From assembly GCA_944392805.1 (NCBI GenBank), contig CALXXZ010000001.1, positions 132,856 to 196,855 on the forward strand: 64,000 nucleotides of DNA, written 5' to 3'. Under the pieces are notes generated by a model, which saw nothing but the letters and a program-made list of their open reading frames with translations, made no database searches and was not told where the DNA came from. A program made the translations under genes and the position numbers. Origin of the DNA: an uncultured Clostridia bacterium. GTDB taxonomy: Bacteria > Bacillota > Clostridia > TANB77 > CAG-508. Numbering within the stretch: position 1 is the first letter of the stretch; each line of letters opens with the position of its first letter. Below are positions 23,869 to 31,295 of this stretch, in pieces.

Positions 23869-24597
23869 TCATCTGTCTCCATAAAATATTTTTAATATTT
23901 CTTCATAAAATGGAAACTTTATTTTTTTAATTTCTTTTATAACTTCATCAACATTATATGAAATATCTAACTGCTCAAAACTTATTTTATCATCTTCTAT
24001 GTTTAGTACTCCTGCATTTGCAATATCACTTTGCAATGGGCAACCTAAAGAACCTGGATTTATATACCATTTATTATATTTATTATTTATACAAGCTACG
24101 TGTGTATGTCCATATACATAAATATCTGAATCAATTCCGATAAACATTTTTTCATTTTCTTCAATAGTAGGATTTTTTATATGCTTTTTATATTTTCCAT
24201 CTCTATTCATTGGATAATGGATTATATATATTTTCTTATTTTCAATTTGAATACTCTTATTAATTGGTAATTTTTCTAAAAATTTTTTTGATTGTTCACT
24301 TATTCTACTATGAGTCCATATATGATTTTGAATTTCTTCTAAACTCATTTTTCTTTTATTGTCATGAACATTTATTGGCAATCCTTCTAATAAATACTTC
24401 TCATGATTTCCTCTAACTGCTATTAACTTATCTTCTACTTGTATTAACGCTTGTACCACTTCTTCTGGATTTGGTCCTATACCTATTATATCTCCACAAC
24501 ATATTATTTTATCAATTTTTATTTTTTCAAATTCTTTTAGTACTGAATTTAGTGCAATAATGTTACTGTGTATATCTGTTATTATACCTAATTTCAT
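23869..24597 (-). CDS. Metallophosphoesterase (YfcE/DevT-like)
   Basis: 242 residues with the calcineurin-like metal-site motifs in order: DIHSN (about 8-12), GDIIGIGPNP, RGNHE, and GHTHV near the C-terminus, followed by NPGSLG. These are cytosolic two-metal phosphodiesterases/phosphatases; the substrate is unknown. ATG 24597 follows GGAGAGAGCAAAT and starts right at the fold; a longer frame from 24666 is not supported. Lies 61 bases after the HAD gene. Confidence 0.85.
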   Translation of the reverse strand: MKLGIITDIHSNIIALNSVLKEFEKIKIDKIICCGDIIGIGPNPEEVVQALIQVEDKLIAVRGNHEKYLLEGLPINVHDNKRKMSLEEIQNHIWTHSRISEQSKKFLEKLPINKSIQIENKKIYIIHYPMNRDGKYKKHIKNPTIEENEKMFIGIDSDIYVYGHTHVACINNKYNKWYINPGSLGCPLQSDIANAGVLNIEDDKISFEQLDISYNVDEVIKEIKKIKFPFYEEILKIFYGDR

Positions 24598-24658
24598 ATT
24601 TGCTCTCTCCATATCATCTTTACTCAATTCTTTTTTATTTTCAATAGATTTATTGTAA

Positions 24659-25321
24659 TTATACAATATCCAACAATTCTTTCATTGATTTTATTCTATA
24701 ATCTGGCTCTATTAAGACTTCCTCTTTTTTCTTCCATTTGTTATTTATATTTTGTCCATACCATATAGTCTTTACACCTAATACTTTTACTCCTAATAAA
24801 TCTTCTAGTAGCTCATCACTTACAAATGCAATTTTATTGTATTCTTCTTTTGGAATTTCTTCAAATGCTTTCATATATACTTTTAAATTTGGTTTTCTTT
24901 CTTTTACTTCTTCTGAAATAACTACTTTTTTAAAATATTTTCTTATATCTTCACGTTTTAAAATATATTCAACATTCCTAATAGAATTATTACTTATAAT
25001 TCCTAGATAATAACCTTTTTCGTATAATTTAACAATAGTCTCTCTTGTCTCGCCATCTAAAATATGAGATTCTAATAATAGCATATCAATTTTTTCTAAA
25101 TCTTCTTCTGATATATTTAAGATTAATGATAAATCTTTATATGTTTCTTTTTCTGTAACTTTTCCTAAGGAGTTTAAAATTTGATAATTTTTCCATTTTC
25201 TAAATATATCATCCCATTTTAAATTATATTTTTCTAATATATTATTTATTTTATCATCAACATTTTCAAATTTGTTAATTAATGTGTATCCCCAATCAAA
25301 AAATATATATTTATATTTCAT
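24659..25321 (-). CDS. HAD-family hydrolase
   Basis: 220 residues. Motif I FFDWGYTL has Trp between the catalytic Asp and the usual second Asp position (DxD/DxG variation): the canonical DxDG second Asp is replaced by G-Y, which weakens the case for ordinary phosphatase action. Motif II IISNNS, the KERKPN Lys motif and FVSDELLEDLLG (motif IV) are present. Start at 25321 after AGGGGAAAGAAT. Substrate unknown. Confidence 0.75.
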   Translation of the reverse strand: MKYKYIFFDWGYTLINKFENVDDKINNILEKYNLKWDDIFRKWKNYQILNSLGKVTEKETYKDLSLILNISEEDLEKIDMLLLESHILDGETRETIVKLYEKGYYLGIISNNSIRNVEYILKREDIRKYFKKVVISEEVKERKPNLKVYMKAFEEIPKEEYNKIAFVSDELLEDLLGVKVLGVKTIWYGQNINNKWKKKEEVLIEPDYRIKSMKELLDIV

Positions 25322-25446
25322 ATTCTTTCCCCTGTTCTTTCTAAATAATAAGGTATTTCTTTTTCGAATTCCAAACTTCAATGTTCTAGTAAGTTTTCAC
25401 AATTATGTACTACTACCTTTATCACATTTTTGCAAATTTGTGTTTT

Positions 25447-25731
25447 TTATAGTTCTAAAGCATTTCTCATTTCCTTTAATTTTTCAATCCTCTTACCTAT
25501 GTCTTTCCATTTTATGAATGTATATTTATCATCTTTATTTTTATTTAATATATTTATATTTGGTACACATTTTTCCTCTTTACTTATATTTAATAATATG
25601 AAATCTTGTAGTGGTATTCTTACTCCTATTTCTTCATATGTTTCTCTTTGTATCGCATTTAATGGTGTTTCTCCACTATCAACATGTCCTCCTGTTATTG
25701 TCCACTTTCCTAGATCTACTTTCTTTTGCAT
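25447..25731 (-). pseudogene. NUDIX hydrolase, N-terminally truncated
   Basis: The Nudix box is intact (GGHVDSGE, then RETYEEIGV), but only 94 codons remain. Codons upstream of the first ATG (KDYKRGIIDIS) still read like the family but meet an in-frame TAA about 13 codons back, and a terminator for the upstream gene follows. About 40 N-terminal residues of a normal NUDIX protein are missing, and no ribosome binding site precedes the ATG. Most likely a broken gene. Confidence 0.55.
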
Positions 25732-25773
25732 TGATATATCAATTATACCTCTTTTATAATCTTTTGTAAATTA

Positions 25774-25808
25774 AAAAATAAAAGATAGAGAGAAATTCCC
25801 CCTATCTC
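25774..25808 (-). terminator. Terminator of the LRV-repeat gene
   Basis: AGATAG/CTATCT stem with T-rich tail on the minus strand, after the stop at 25816. Confidence 0.55.
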
Positions 25809-25815
25809 CTTAGAA

Positions 25816-26154
25816 TTACCTGCCTTGCAATACTGGATCTTGTTTTAACCTATCTCGTGTCTCTTCCCGGGTATTTGGATTTCTTAATACTCCTAGTCTT
25901 ACAATCCATTGTTCGTCATTAGATAAATTATCTAAATCTTCTTTTGAAGTTCTTAATGATTGTGCCACTGCATATCTAACCATTGTGTCCTCATCATGTG
26001 AAAGTTTAGAACAAGTTTCTCTTGATGTAAAATAATTTTCACGAACTGCTACTTTTACATACCAATTTCCTATTCTAGCACATAAGTCTAATAAAATTGG
26101 ATCCCGTAAATTTTTAATGCATTCTACTCTTATTGAACTTTTAGTTGCACTCAT
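25816..26154 (-). CDS. Small leucine-rich-repeat-variant (LRV/HEAT-like) protein
   Basis: 112 residues consisting of about four degenerate helical repeats: the units DEDTMVRYAVAQS...RTSKEDLDNL and NDEQWIVRLGVLRNPNT follow the LRV pattern (D..VR.AVA.N..). LRV proteins mediate protein contacts; in some bacteria they carry an Fe-S cluster, but no Cys cluster is visible here. Strong AAGGAGG before ATG 26154. Partner unknown. Confidence 0.7.
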   Translation of the reverse strand: MSATKSSIRVECIKNLRDPILLDLCARIGNWYVKVAVRENYFTSRETCSKLSHDEDTMVRYAVAQSLRTSKEDLDNLSNDEQWIVRLGVLRNPNTREETRDRLKQDPVLQGR

Positions 26155-26301
26155 TTTTTCCTCCTTATCTCTAATTAAAAATTGCCTACAATATAATTAT
26201 ATGCTTTTATTATTAATAATATTCCACATCTAGTTGGATACACTATATTTGCAAGTTTTATTGTTATACTTTTTATATAAATTTCTAATGGGGTGATTTA
26301 A

Positions 26302-26538
26302 GTGGATTTATCAGAAGCAGTAAGAAACAGAATTAGATACTACCAAAGGCAAAAAGGTATGAGTCTTTGGGCTTTATTTAAAGCCTCTGGTGTACCAATG
26401 TCAACACTTGCAGCATTTATGAGTAAAAGAACTGAATTAATAAAGTTGCATACTTTACTTCATATCTGCGAGGGGTTTGGAATTACATTGACTGAATTTT
26501 TTGAAGATGAAATCTTTAAAGAAGTCGAACAAGATTAA
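26302..26538 (+). CDS. Small XRE-family HTH regulator
   Basis: 78 residues, essentially just a Cro/CI-type HTH: RNRIRYYQRQKGMSLWALFK, then SGVPMSTLAAFMSKR, the recognition helix region, and LTEFFEDE. Starts with GTG 26302 after GGGGTGATTTAA. It diverges from the LRV gene, which it may regulate along with itself, but no operator is evident. Confidence 0.82.
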   Translation: MDLSEAVRNRIRYYQRQKGMSLWALFKASGVPMSTLAAFMSKRTELIKLHTLLHICEGFGITLTEFFEDEIFKEVEQD

Positions 26539-26547
26539 ATTAATCTC

Positions 26548-26584
26548 AAAAAATAGTTCTAGCATAACACCAGAACTATTTTTT
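26548..26584. terminator. Bidirectional terminator between the XRE gene and alkD
   Basis: AAAAAATAGTTCT/AGAACTATTTTTT 13-base-pair stem. Confidence 0.85.
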
Positions 26585-27253
26585 ATATTTTCTAACTTTT
26601 TCTTTATCTTCATTACTTACCCTATAAGATTCGCAAATTTTTTGAATAGATTTATTTTGAGTAAATTTATCTAATTTATTATTTTGTAAAAAAGCTTCTG
26701 TCTTTTCTTTTTGCTTTATATATGCAATAGATACAAGCCATGCTATTGCCATCTGTACATAATATTCTTTATTTGTAATTTTATCTATTTTTCTTAAAAT
26801 ATTGTCTATATATTCATCAGTTAAAAAATAATCTAAATACATTACAAGTGCAAATCTTATTTCATATTCTTTATCAGAATTTATATACTTTTCTAGAAAT
26901 TTCCACATTTCATTCATATATTTTTTTGTTATTTTTAGATTAGCACATGTTATATCACAAACTGCCCAACTATTTATTTTAGGCACAAATTTTTCTAAAT
27001 ATTTAAATGTATCTTCTATACTTATTTTAGCATATCCTATTACTAGTCCTTGTAAAACTAACTCTTCATAATATTCGTCTTGTGCATTTTGTAGAAATTC
27101 TTTATAATCTTCTTTTGCTATCTGTTTAGCAATTTCTTTTAATTTTGGTGTTCTCACACCTATTATTTTATCTACATTTGGACATAGACTACTATGAAAT
27201 TCTTTATATTTTAAATCTTGCAATTCAAATAATTTTTTTCTTATATCTTCCAT
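26576..27253 (-). CDS. DNA alkylation repair protein, AlkD family
   Basis: 225 residues of HEAT-like helices in the AlkD fold, which removes bulky or charged alkyl adducts without base flipping. Family features: GVRTPKLKEIAKQI, the SWAVCDITCANLK segment corresponding to the catalytic Trp/Asp region, and MAIAWLVSIAYIK. Directly follows sufB (gap of one base), so it belongs to the suf transcript though no functional link is known. Confidence 0.85.
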   Translation of the reverse strand: MEDIRKKLFELQDLKYKEFHSSLCPNVDKIIGVRTPKLKEIAKQIAKEDYKEFLQNAQDEYYEELVLQGLVIGYAKISIEDTFKYLEKFVPKINSWAVCDITCANLKITKKYMNEMWKFLEKYINSDKEYEIRFALVMYLDYFLTDEYIDNILRKIDKITNKEYYVQMAIAWLVSIAYIKQKEKTEAFLQNNKLDKFTQNKSIQKICESYRVSNEDKEKVRKYKK

Positions 27254-27254
27254 A

Positions 27255-28175
27255 TTATTTTAAAAATCCTTTTATTATTTCTTCTTCGGCTTGTTTTTCA
27301 TTTAAGCCTAAAGTCATTAATTTTATTAATTGTTCTCCAGCAATTTTTCCAATTGCTGCTTCATGTATTAAATTAGCATTCACATCATTTGCAACTATTT
27401 CAGGTATTGCTATTACTCTTGCTTTATCTTTTATTATTGCATCACATTCTACATGTCCAAAACACTCTGTATTTCCATATAATTCTGATTTAAATGTTTG
27501 CTCTGAATTTTCGGTTGCAACTGACCTTGATGTTACTTTTACACTTGAATTTTTACCATTTAATTGTACATTAAATGATGTTTCTGCTTTTTGATTTCCA
27601 TGTGTCATTATTTTTTCGCCTATTACTAATGTCGCATCTTCACCTACTATACCTTTTGTTGTTCTTACAGTAGAATCTACTCCTTTTATTTGAACTGTTT
27701 CCATCTCTAAAGATGCACCTTTTTTCAATGTCACTTCTGTTACTGGATTTAGTATTCTTTTTCCATCTCCATTACCTTCTCCATAATGTTTTTCTATATA
27801 TCTAACTTTTGCTCCTTCTTCTAAGAAAAATCTATGTATTCCATTGTGTTCAGAGTCTTGATGGTGATCATTATGAATTCCACATCCTGCAACTATTACG
27901 ACATTTGCATTTTTTCCTATATAAAAATCATTATATACTACATCTTTTAGTCCACTTTCTGTTATTATTACTGGAATATGCACAAATTCAAATTTTGTGT
28001 TTTCTTTTACAATAATATCTATTCCTGATACATCTTTTTTGGTTACAATATTTATATTTTCTGTTACTTTTCTTTCTATTCCTTGTCCATTTTTTCTAAT
28101 ATTATATGCACCTTCAAATTCTCCATTTTTTACATCTGTTATTTCTGCTAATAATTCTTTATCTATATTATCCAT
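27255..28175 (-). CDS. sufB: SufB/SufD-family Fe-S scaffold protein, minimal SUF type
   Basis: 306 residues, shorter than E. coli SufB (about 495) and lacking its N-terminal part, as in the two-gene minimal SUF (SMS) systems. The beta-helix core is present. C244 (HVECDAII) and E272 (IHEAAIGKI) match the Cys and Glu used for cluster assembly, and a His-rich segment (C98 to H114, GCGIHNDHHQDSEHNGIH) is notable. Start at ATG 28175 after GAGGTG, overlapping sufC by 8 bases. Forms the scaffold with SufC in the cytosol. Confidence 0.87.
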   Translation of the reverse strand: MDNIDKELLAEITDVKNGEFEGAYNIRKNGQGIERKVTENINIVTKKDVSGIDIIVKENTKFEFVHIPVIITESGLKDVVYNDFYIGKNANVVIVAGCGIHNDHHQDSEHNGIHRFFLEEGAKVRYIEKHYGEGNGDGKRILNPVTEVTLKKGASLEMETVQIKGVDSTVRTTKGIVGEDATLVIGEKIMTHGNQKAETSFNVQLNGKNSSVKVTSRSVATENSEQTFKSELYGNTECFGHVECDAIIKDKARVIAIPEIVANDVNANLIHEAAIGKIAGEQLIKLMTLGLNEKQAEEEIIKGFLK

Positions 28176-28881
28176 TGTTTTCACCTCTTTTTAACTTGCA
28201 ACATACACCATTAATTGAATCTAATATTTCTTCTTTTTGTGCTATTTTTTCTATTTTTCCATTTTTCATTAATATTACACTATCTGCTATATTTAATATT
28301 CTTTCTTGATGTGTAACTATTACTATTGAAGCTTTTTTGCTTTCTTGTAATTTTTCAAATATCTGTATTAAATTATTAAAACTCCATAAGTCTATTCCTG
28401 CTTCTGGTTCATCAAATATTGTTAATTTGGATTCTCTTACTGCTATTGTTGCAATTTCTATTCTTTTTAATTCTCCTCCTGATAATGAGCCATTTACTTC
28501 TCTGTCTATATATTCTTTTGCACATAACCCAACATTTGATAATATTTCACATGCTTCTTTTCTATTTATTTGTTTTCCTGCTGATAATCTTATAATATCA
28601 TATACAGTTATTCCTTTGAATTTTACGGGTTGTTGAAATGCAAATGATATTTGTTTTCTTGCTCTTTCATCTATACTTAAATTTGTTATATCTTCTCCAT
28701 TTAATATAACTTGTCCTTCATCAGGTTTTTCTATTCCCATTATTATTTTACATATTGTTGATTTTCCTGAACCATTTGGTCCTGTAATTGCTATTAATTT
28801 ATTTTCATCTATTGTCAAATTTACATGGTCTAATATTTTTTTACTATCTCTTGTAAAACATATATTTTTTAGTTCTAACAT
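28168..28881 (-). CDS. sufC: SufC-family Fe-S assembly ATPase
   Basis: 237-residue ABC ATPase. Walker A GPNGSGKST (about 34-42), Q-loop FAFQQPVKFKG, signature NGSLSGGELKR, Walker B LTIFDEPEAGID with the SufC-typical DEPEAGID, and H-loop VTHQ are all intact. It overlaps the regulator gene by 7 bases and sufB by 8, so translation of the three is coupled. Powers the SufB scaffold. Confidence 0.92.
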   Translation of the reverse strand: MLELKNICFTRDSKKILDHVNLTIDENKLIAITGPNGSGKSTICKIIMGIEKPDEGQVILNGEDITNLSIDERARKQISFAFQQPVKFKGITVYDIIRLSAGKQINRKEACEILSNVGLCAKEYIDREVNGSLSGGELKRIEIATIAVRESKLTIFDEPEAGIDLWSFNNLIQIFEKLQESKKASIVIVTHQERILNIADSVILMKNGKIEKIAQKEEILDSINGVCCKLKRGENNG

Positions 28882-29342
28882 GTTTGTCCTCCTTTTAAAT
28901 TTTTTAATGGTCTTTTACATACTCTACATCTGCTATTTTCCCAACTGTGATTGCATTTTAGTTCATCTATCTTAAGTTGTTTTGTCATATATTCTTGTAG
29001 CTTTTGTTCAGTTTGCTCTGATATTAATGCTTTTATTTTTAATGAATCGATTTCTGCTGTTTTTTCTTCTACTCCTAATATCTCCATTAAAAATATTTTT
29101 ACTATATCATATTTTTTAGATATGTCTTGCGCAGCTTTTCTCCCCGCATCTGTTAATGTTATATCAGCATATGGTTCAAAATTTACATATCCTTTTTCTT
29201 TTAGAATTTTTAATGCTCTATTTACACTCGGCTTTGTAATTAACATTTTTGCCGCGATATCTGTTACCCTTATTTTGTTATTACTTTCTTCTAAAATATA
29301 TATTGTACTTATATATTCTTCTAATGATTTTGTTAATTCCAT
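28875..29342 (-). CDS. DtxR/MntR-fold regulator with C-terminal Cys/His cluster
   Basis: 155 residues. The N-terminal winged HTH (VTDIAAKMLITKPSVNRALKILKEKGYV, about 26-53) and dimer region follow the DtxR/MntR pattern. The metal-ligand helix, normally with Cys/Glu/His as in KIEH, reads DSLKIKALIS, so these ligands are lost. Instead the C-terminus has C130, H132, C139, C142 and C155. First gene of the regulator-sufC-sufB-alkD operon, it probably controls it, perhaps by sensing an Fe-S cluster or zinc; this is inference. Confidence 0.8.
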   Translation of the reverse strand: MELTKSLEEYISTIYILEESNNKIRVTDIAAKMLITKPSVNRALKILKEKGYVNFEPYADITLTDAGRKAAQDISKKYDIVKIFLMEILGVEEKTAEIDSLKIKALISEQTEQKLQEYMTKQLKIDELKCNHSWENSRCRVCKRPLKNLKGGQTC

Positions 29343-29370
29343 TTTTCTCTCCTTTTTTGGTACATGATAA

Positions 29371-29396
29371 AAAATGTTAGCTTACGCTAACATTTT
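29371..29396. promoter_or_regulatory. 26-bp palindromic operator candidate of the suf operon
   Basis: AAAATGTTAGC-TTAC-GCTAACATTTT: 11-base perfect arms. It covers the -10 box (29392-29397) of the suf promoter, the classic place for a repressor, and its GTTAGC/GCTAAC halves recall DtxR-family operators. It could also terminate the upstream DUF6512 transcript. Confidence 0.6.
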
Positions 29397-29420
29397 ACTA
29401 TCTTTATCTAATTTTGTCAA
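29392..29420 (-). promoter_or_regulatory. Promoter of the regulator-suf operon
   Basis: Minus-strand TTGACA (29415-29420), 17 bases, TAAAAT (29392-29397). The -10 box lies inside the palindrome at 29371-29396. Confidence 0.7.
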
Positions 29421-29430
29421 TATATTTTTC

Positions 29431-29952
29431 TTATTTTATTCCATAACTACCATTTATAGGATCTTTGAAATACTGTATTTTAGGCGGATTATAAGTATAA
29501 ACTAGAAAACTTAAAAATAATGCAATTATAAGTACTATAGATATTTTTTCTATATCATATTCTTTCTGAGAAGTCATTATTTTATATATAATATATTCCC
29601 CTAATAAAATCGCTATAAAAAATGAAGCAATATCAAGTATTGCAAAATTTTTGCCTATTATTCCTGTATATGTGTAAAAAAATACTGTTATAAAAGTCAT
29701 TGCAGTAAGAATTCCTATTGCTTGAGCTCCCCAATAATTTGTTTTTTGTTTTTTTATTACAAAAGCTCCTATTATTGCCATGAGTGTCATAGGATAAAAT
29801 ACCAATTTTAGATGTTCCCATGTGCTTTCATTTACAGCACTATATACTGCAACTATTTCATCTTCTCCTGACCATTCATATGTAAAATGTAGTAATGTTC
29901 CTAATATAAAACAAACTAATACAACTATAATCATCCAATTTTTTATTTTCAT
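29431..29952 (-). CDS. DUF6512-like integral membrane protein
   Basis: 173 residues with five or six hydrophobic segments. The pattern LGTLLHFTYEWSGEDEIVAVYSAVNESTWEHLKLVFYP near the N-terminus is typical of the DUF6512 membrane family of Clostridia (conserved NESTWEHLK). Function unknown. ATG 29952 follows AAAGAGGTGTTAAA. It diverges from the HECIH protein gene over a region holding four 11-bp direct repeats. Confidence 0.75.
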   Translation of the reverse strand: MKIKNWMIIVVLVCFILGTLLHFTYEWSGEDEIVAVYSAVNESTWEHLKLVFYPMTLMAIIGAFVIKKQKTNYWGAQAIGILTAMTFITVFFYTYTGIIGKNFAILDIASFFIAILLGEYIIYKIMTSQKEYDIEKISIVLIIALFLSFLVYTYNPPKIQYFKDPINGSYGIK

Positions 29953-29986
29953 TTTAACACCTCTTTTTATTATATGTTTTCATTTT

Positions 29987-30026
29987 TGTAATATTCTTGT
30001 AATATAAATGTAATATAAATGTAATA
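29987..30026. promoter_or_regulatory. Four TGTAATA direct repeats at 11-bp period
   Basis: TGTAATA begins at 29987, 29998, 30009 and 30020, exactly 11 bases apart. On the minus strand the units read TATTACA, close to the TTWACA boxes that OmpR/PhoP-type response regulators bind as 11-bp-spaced direct repeats. They lie between the DUF6512 and HECIH genes, about 35 bases before DUF6512. Confidence 0.5.
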
Positions 30027-30099
30027 CACTTTTACGACAAAATATTGTATAATATATTTGACGAATTTTTATACAAAAAGACAAAAATTGGAGGATAAA

Positions 30100-31185
30100 A
30101 TGAGCATTGAATCTGACTTAAGGAAAGATGGGATTAGAGTAGTTGATATACTTGATACAGTGTCTACAAATAAGATTGCTCATAATATTGCTAATAAGCT
30201 TTGCAATACATTTCCAGAACTTTGTTTTAATGAAACTGATTTGTTTGCAAAACTATCTCGATTAAAAATGTATAGAGCACAAATGCCTGAAGGTATGGCA
30301 GAAGCAAATTATTTTTATAAAAATACATCAATATATTTTAATGAAAAAATTGCTTTTGAAGATTTAGAAGAATTCGCAATTCATGAATGTATACATTATA
30401 TTCAAGAAGTTAAAGACAAGAAAAATAATCTTGTTAGAATGGGATTGTGTAATTTTGATAATTTTAAAATTTTAGGTATGGGATTAAATGAAGCAGCAGT
30501 TCAATATATGACATCAAAAGTTATTGGTATTGAAAAAGACTATGTAAAATATTTTGGCATTTCTTTTAGAACAATAAGTCCTTCATATTATCCATTAGAG
30601 TGTAATTTAATTGAGCAAATGGCATATATTACAGGTGATACAATATTATTTGATAGTACATTTACAAGTAATGATAAATTTAGAAATGCATTTATTGAAA
30701 AAACTTCTGAAAAAGCATATGATGAAGTTGAATATTGCATAGATCAAATTTTAGAGATTGAAGAAAACATTATTAAATTAGGAAATAAGTTTGCTTCTTA
30801 TGATGAAAGAAATAAAAAAGTCGATAAAATTGTTGCAAAAACCGATAATTGCAAAGCTAAAATTGCTGATTACTTTACTAAAGCCCAAAATATAATTATA
30901 AAAAGTTATTTTGACAAAGCTTTTAAAAATATAAATGATTTAGAAGCTCTTGACAATTACAGAAAGAATTTAGAACATTATAAGGAGTTAATTGGTCGCA
31001 CTGATGACTATACCTTCTTTGATGATTACTATACAGAAAAGATGTCCGCATTAGAACATAAATCAAACGTGCTTGAAAATGGCGGAATCGAAACTGCTCT
31101 TGAATATAGGAAACCAACTAATAAGTTATTCTCTATATTTAGAGCAATCAAAAACTTCGTTACTGGAGAAAAAATACATAATTAA
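30100..31185 (+). CDS. Putative zincin-like protein (HECIH motif), function unknown
   Basis: 361 residues, no named family recognised. H95-E-C-I-H99 is a perfect HExxH zinc motif in a helix (EFAIHECIHYIQE), and GLNEA (E131) about 32 residues later could give the third, Glu, ligand as in gluzincins. There is no signal peptide, and residues about 220-340 are helical and Lys/Glu-rich, so it would act in the cytosol. Start at ATG 30100 after GGAGGATAAA. Alone on the plus strand, ended by the hairpin at 31271-31295. Confidence 0.65.
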   Translation: MSIESDLRKDGIRVVDILDTVSTNKIAHNIANKLCNTFPELCFNETDLFAKLSRLKMYRAQMPEGMAEANYFYKNTSIYFNEKIAFEDLEEFAIHECIHYIQEVKDKKNNLVRMGLCNFDNFKILGMGLNEAAVQYMTSKVIGIEKDYVKYFGISFRTISPSYYPLECNLIEQMAYITGDTILFDSTFTSNDKFRNAFIEKTSEKAYDEVEYCIDQILEIEENIIKLGNKFASYDERNKKVDKIVAKTDNCKAKIADYFTKAQNIIIKSYFDKAFKNINDLEALDNYRKNLEHYKELIGRTDDYTFFDDYYTEKMSALEHKSNVLENGGIETALEYRKPTNKLFSIFRAIKNFVTGEKIHN

Positions 31186-31270
31186 CTAATGATTATTAGT
31201 ATACAAAAGATTGTATCCAATAAATTTTCTACAAATGACATTTTACTAATGATGTCACACAAAAGATGTT

Positions 31271-31295
31271 AAAAGCCGACGTAAAGTCGGCTTTT
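31271..31295. terminator. Bidirectional terminator between the HECIH gene and the GltD-like gene
   Basis: AAAAGCCGAC/GTCGGCTTTT stem with a 5-base loop; Ts follow on the plus strand and the hairpin abuts the stop of the minus-strand gene. Confidence 0.85.

Noticed and set aside
28875..29342. Ordinary MntR manganese regulator
   Set aside because: The metal-ligand helix lacks its Cys, Glu and His, and the neighbours are Fe-S assembly genes.
29987..30026. CRISPR array
   Set aside because: Units of 11 bases without distinct spacers and no cas genes; this is a tandem regulatory repeat.
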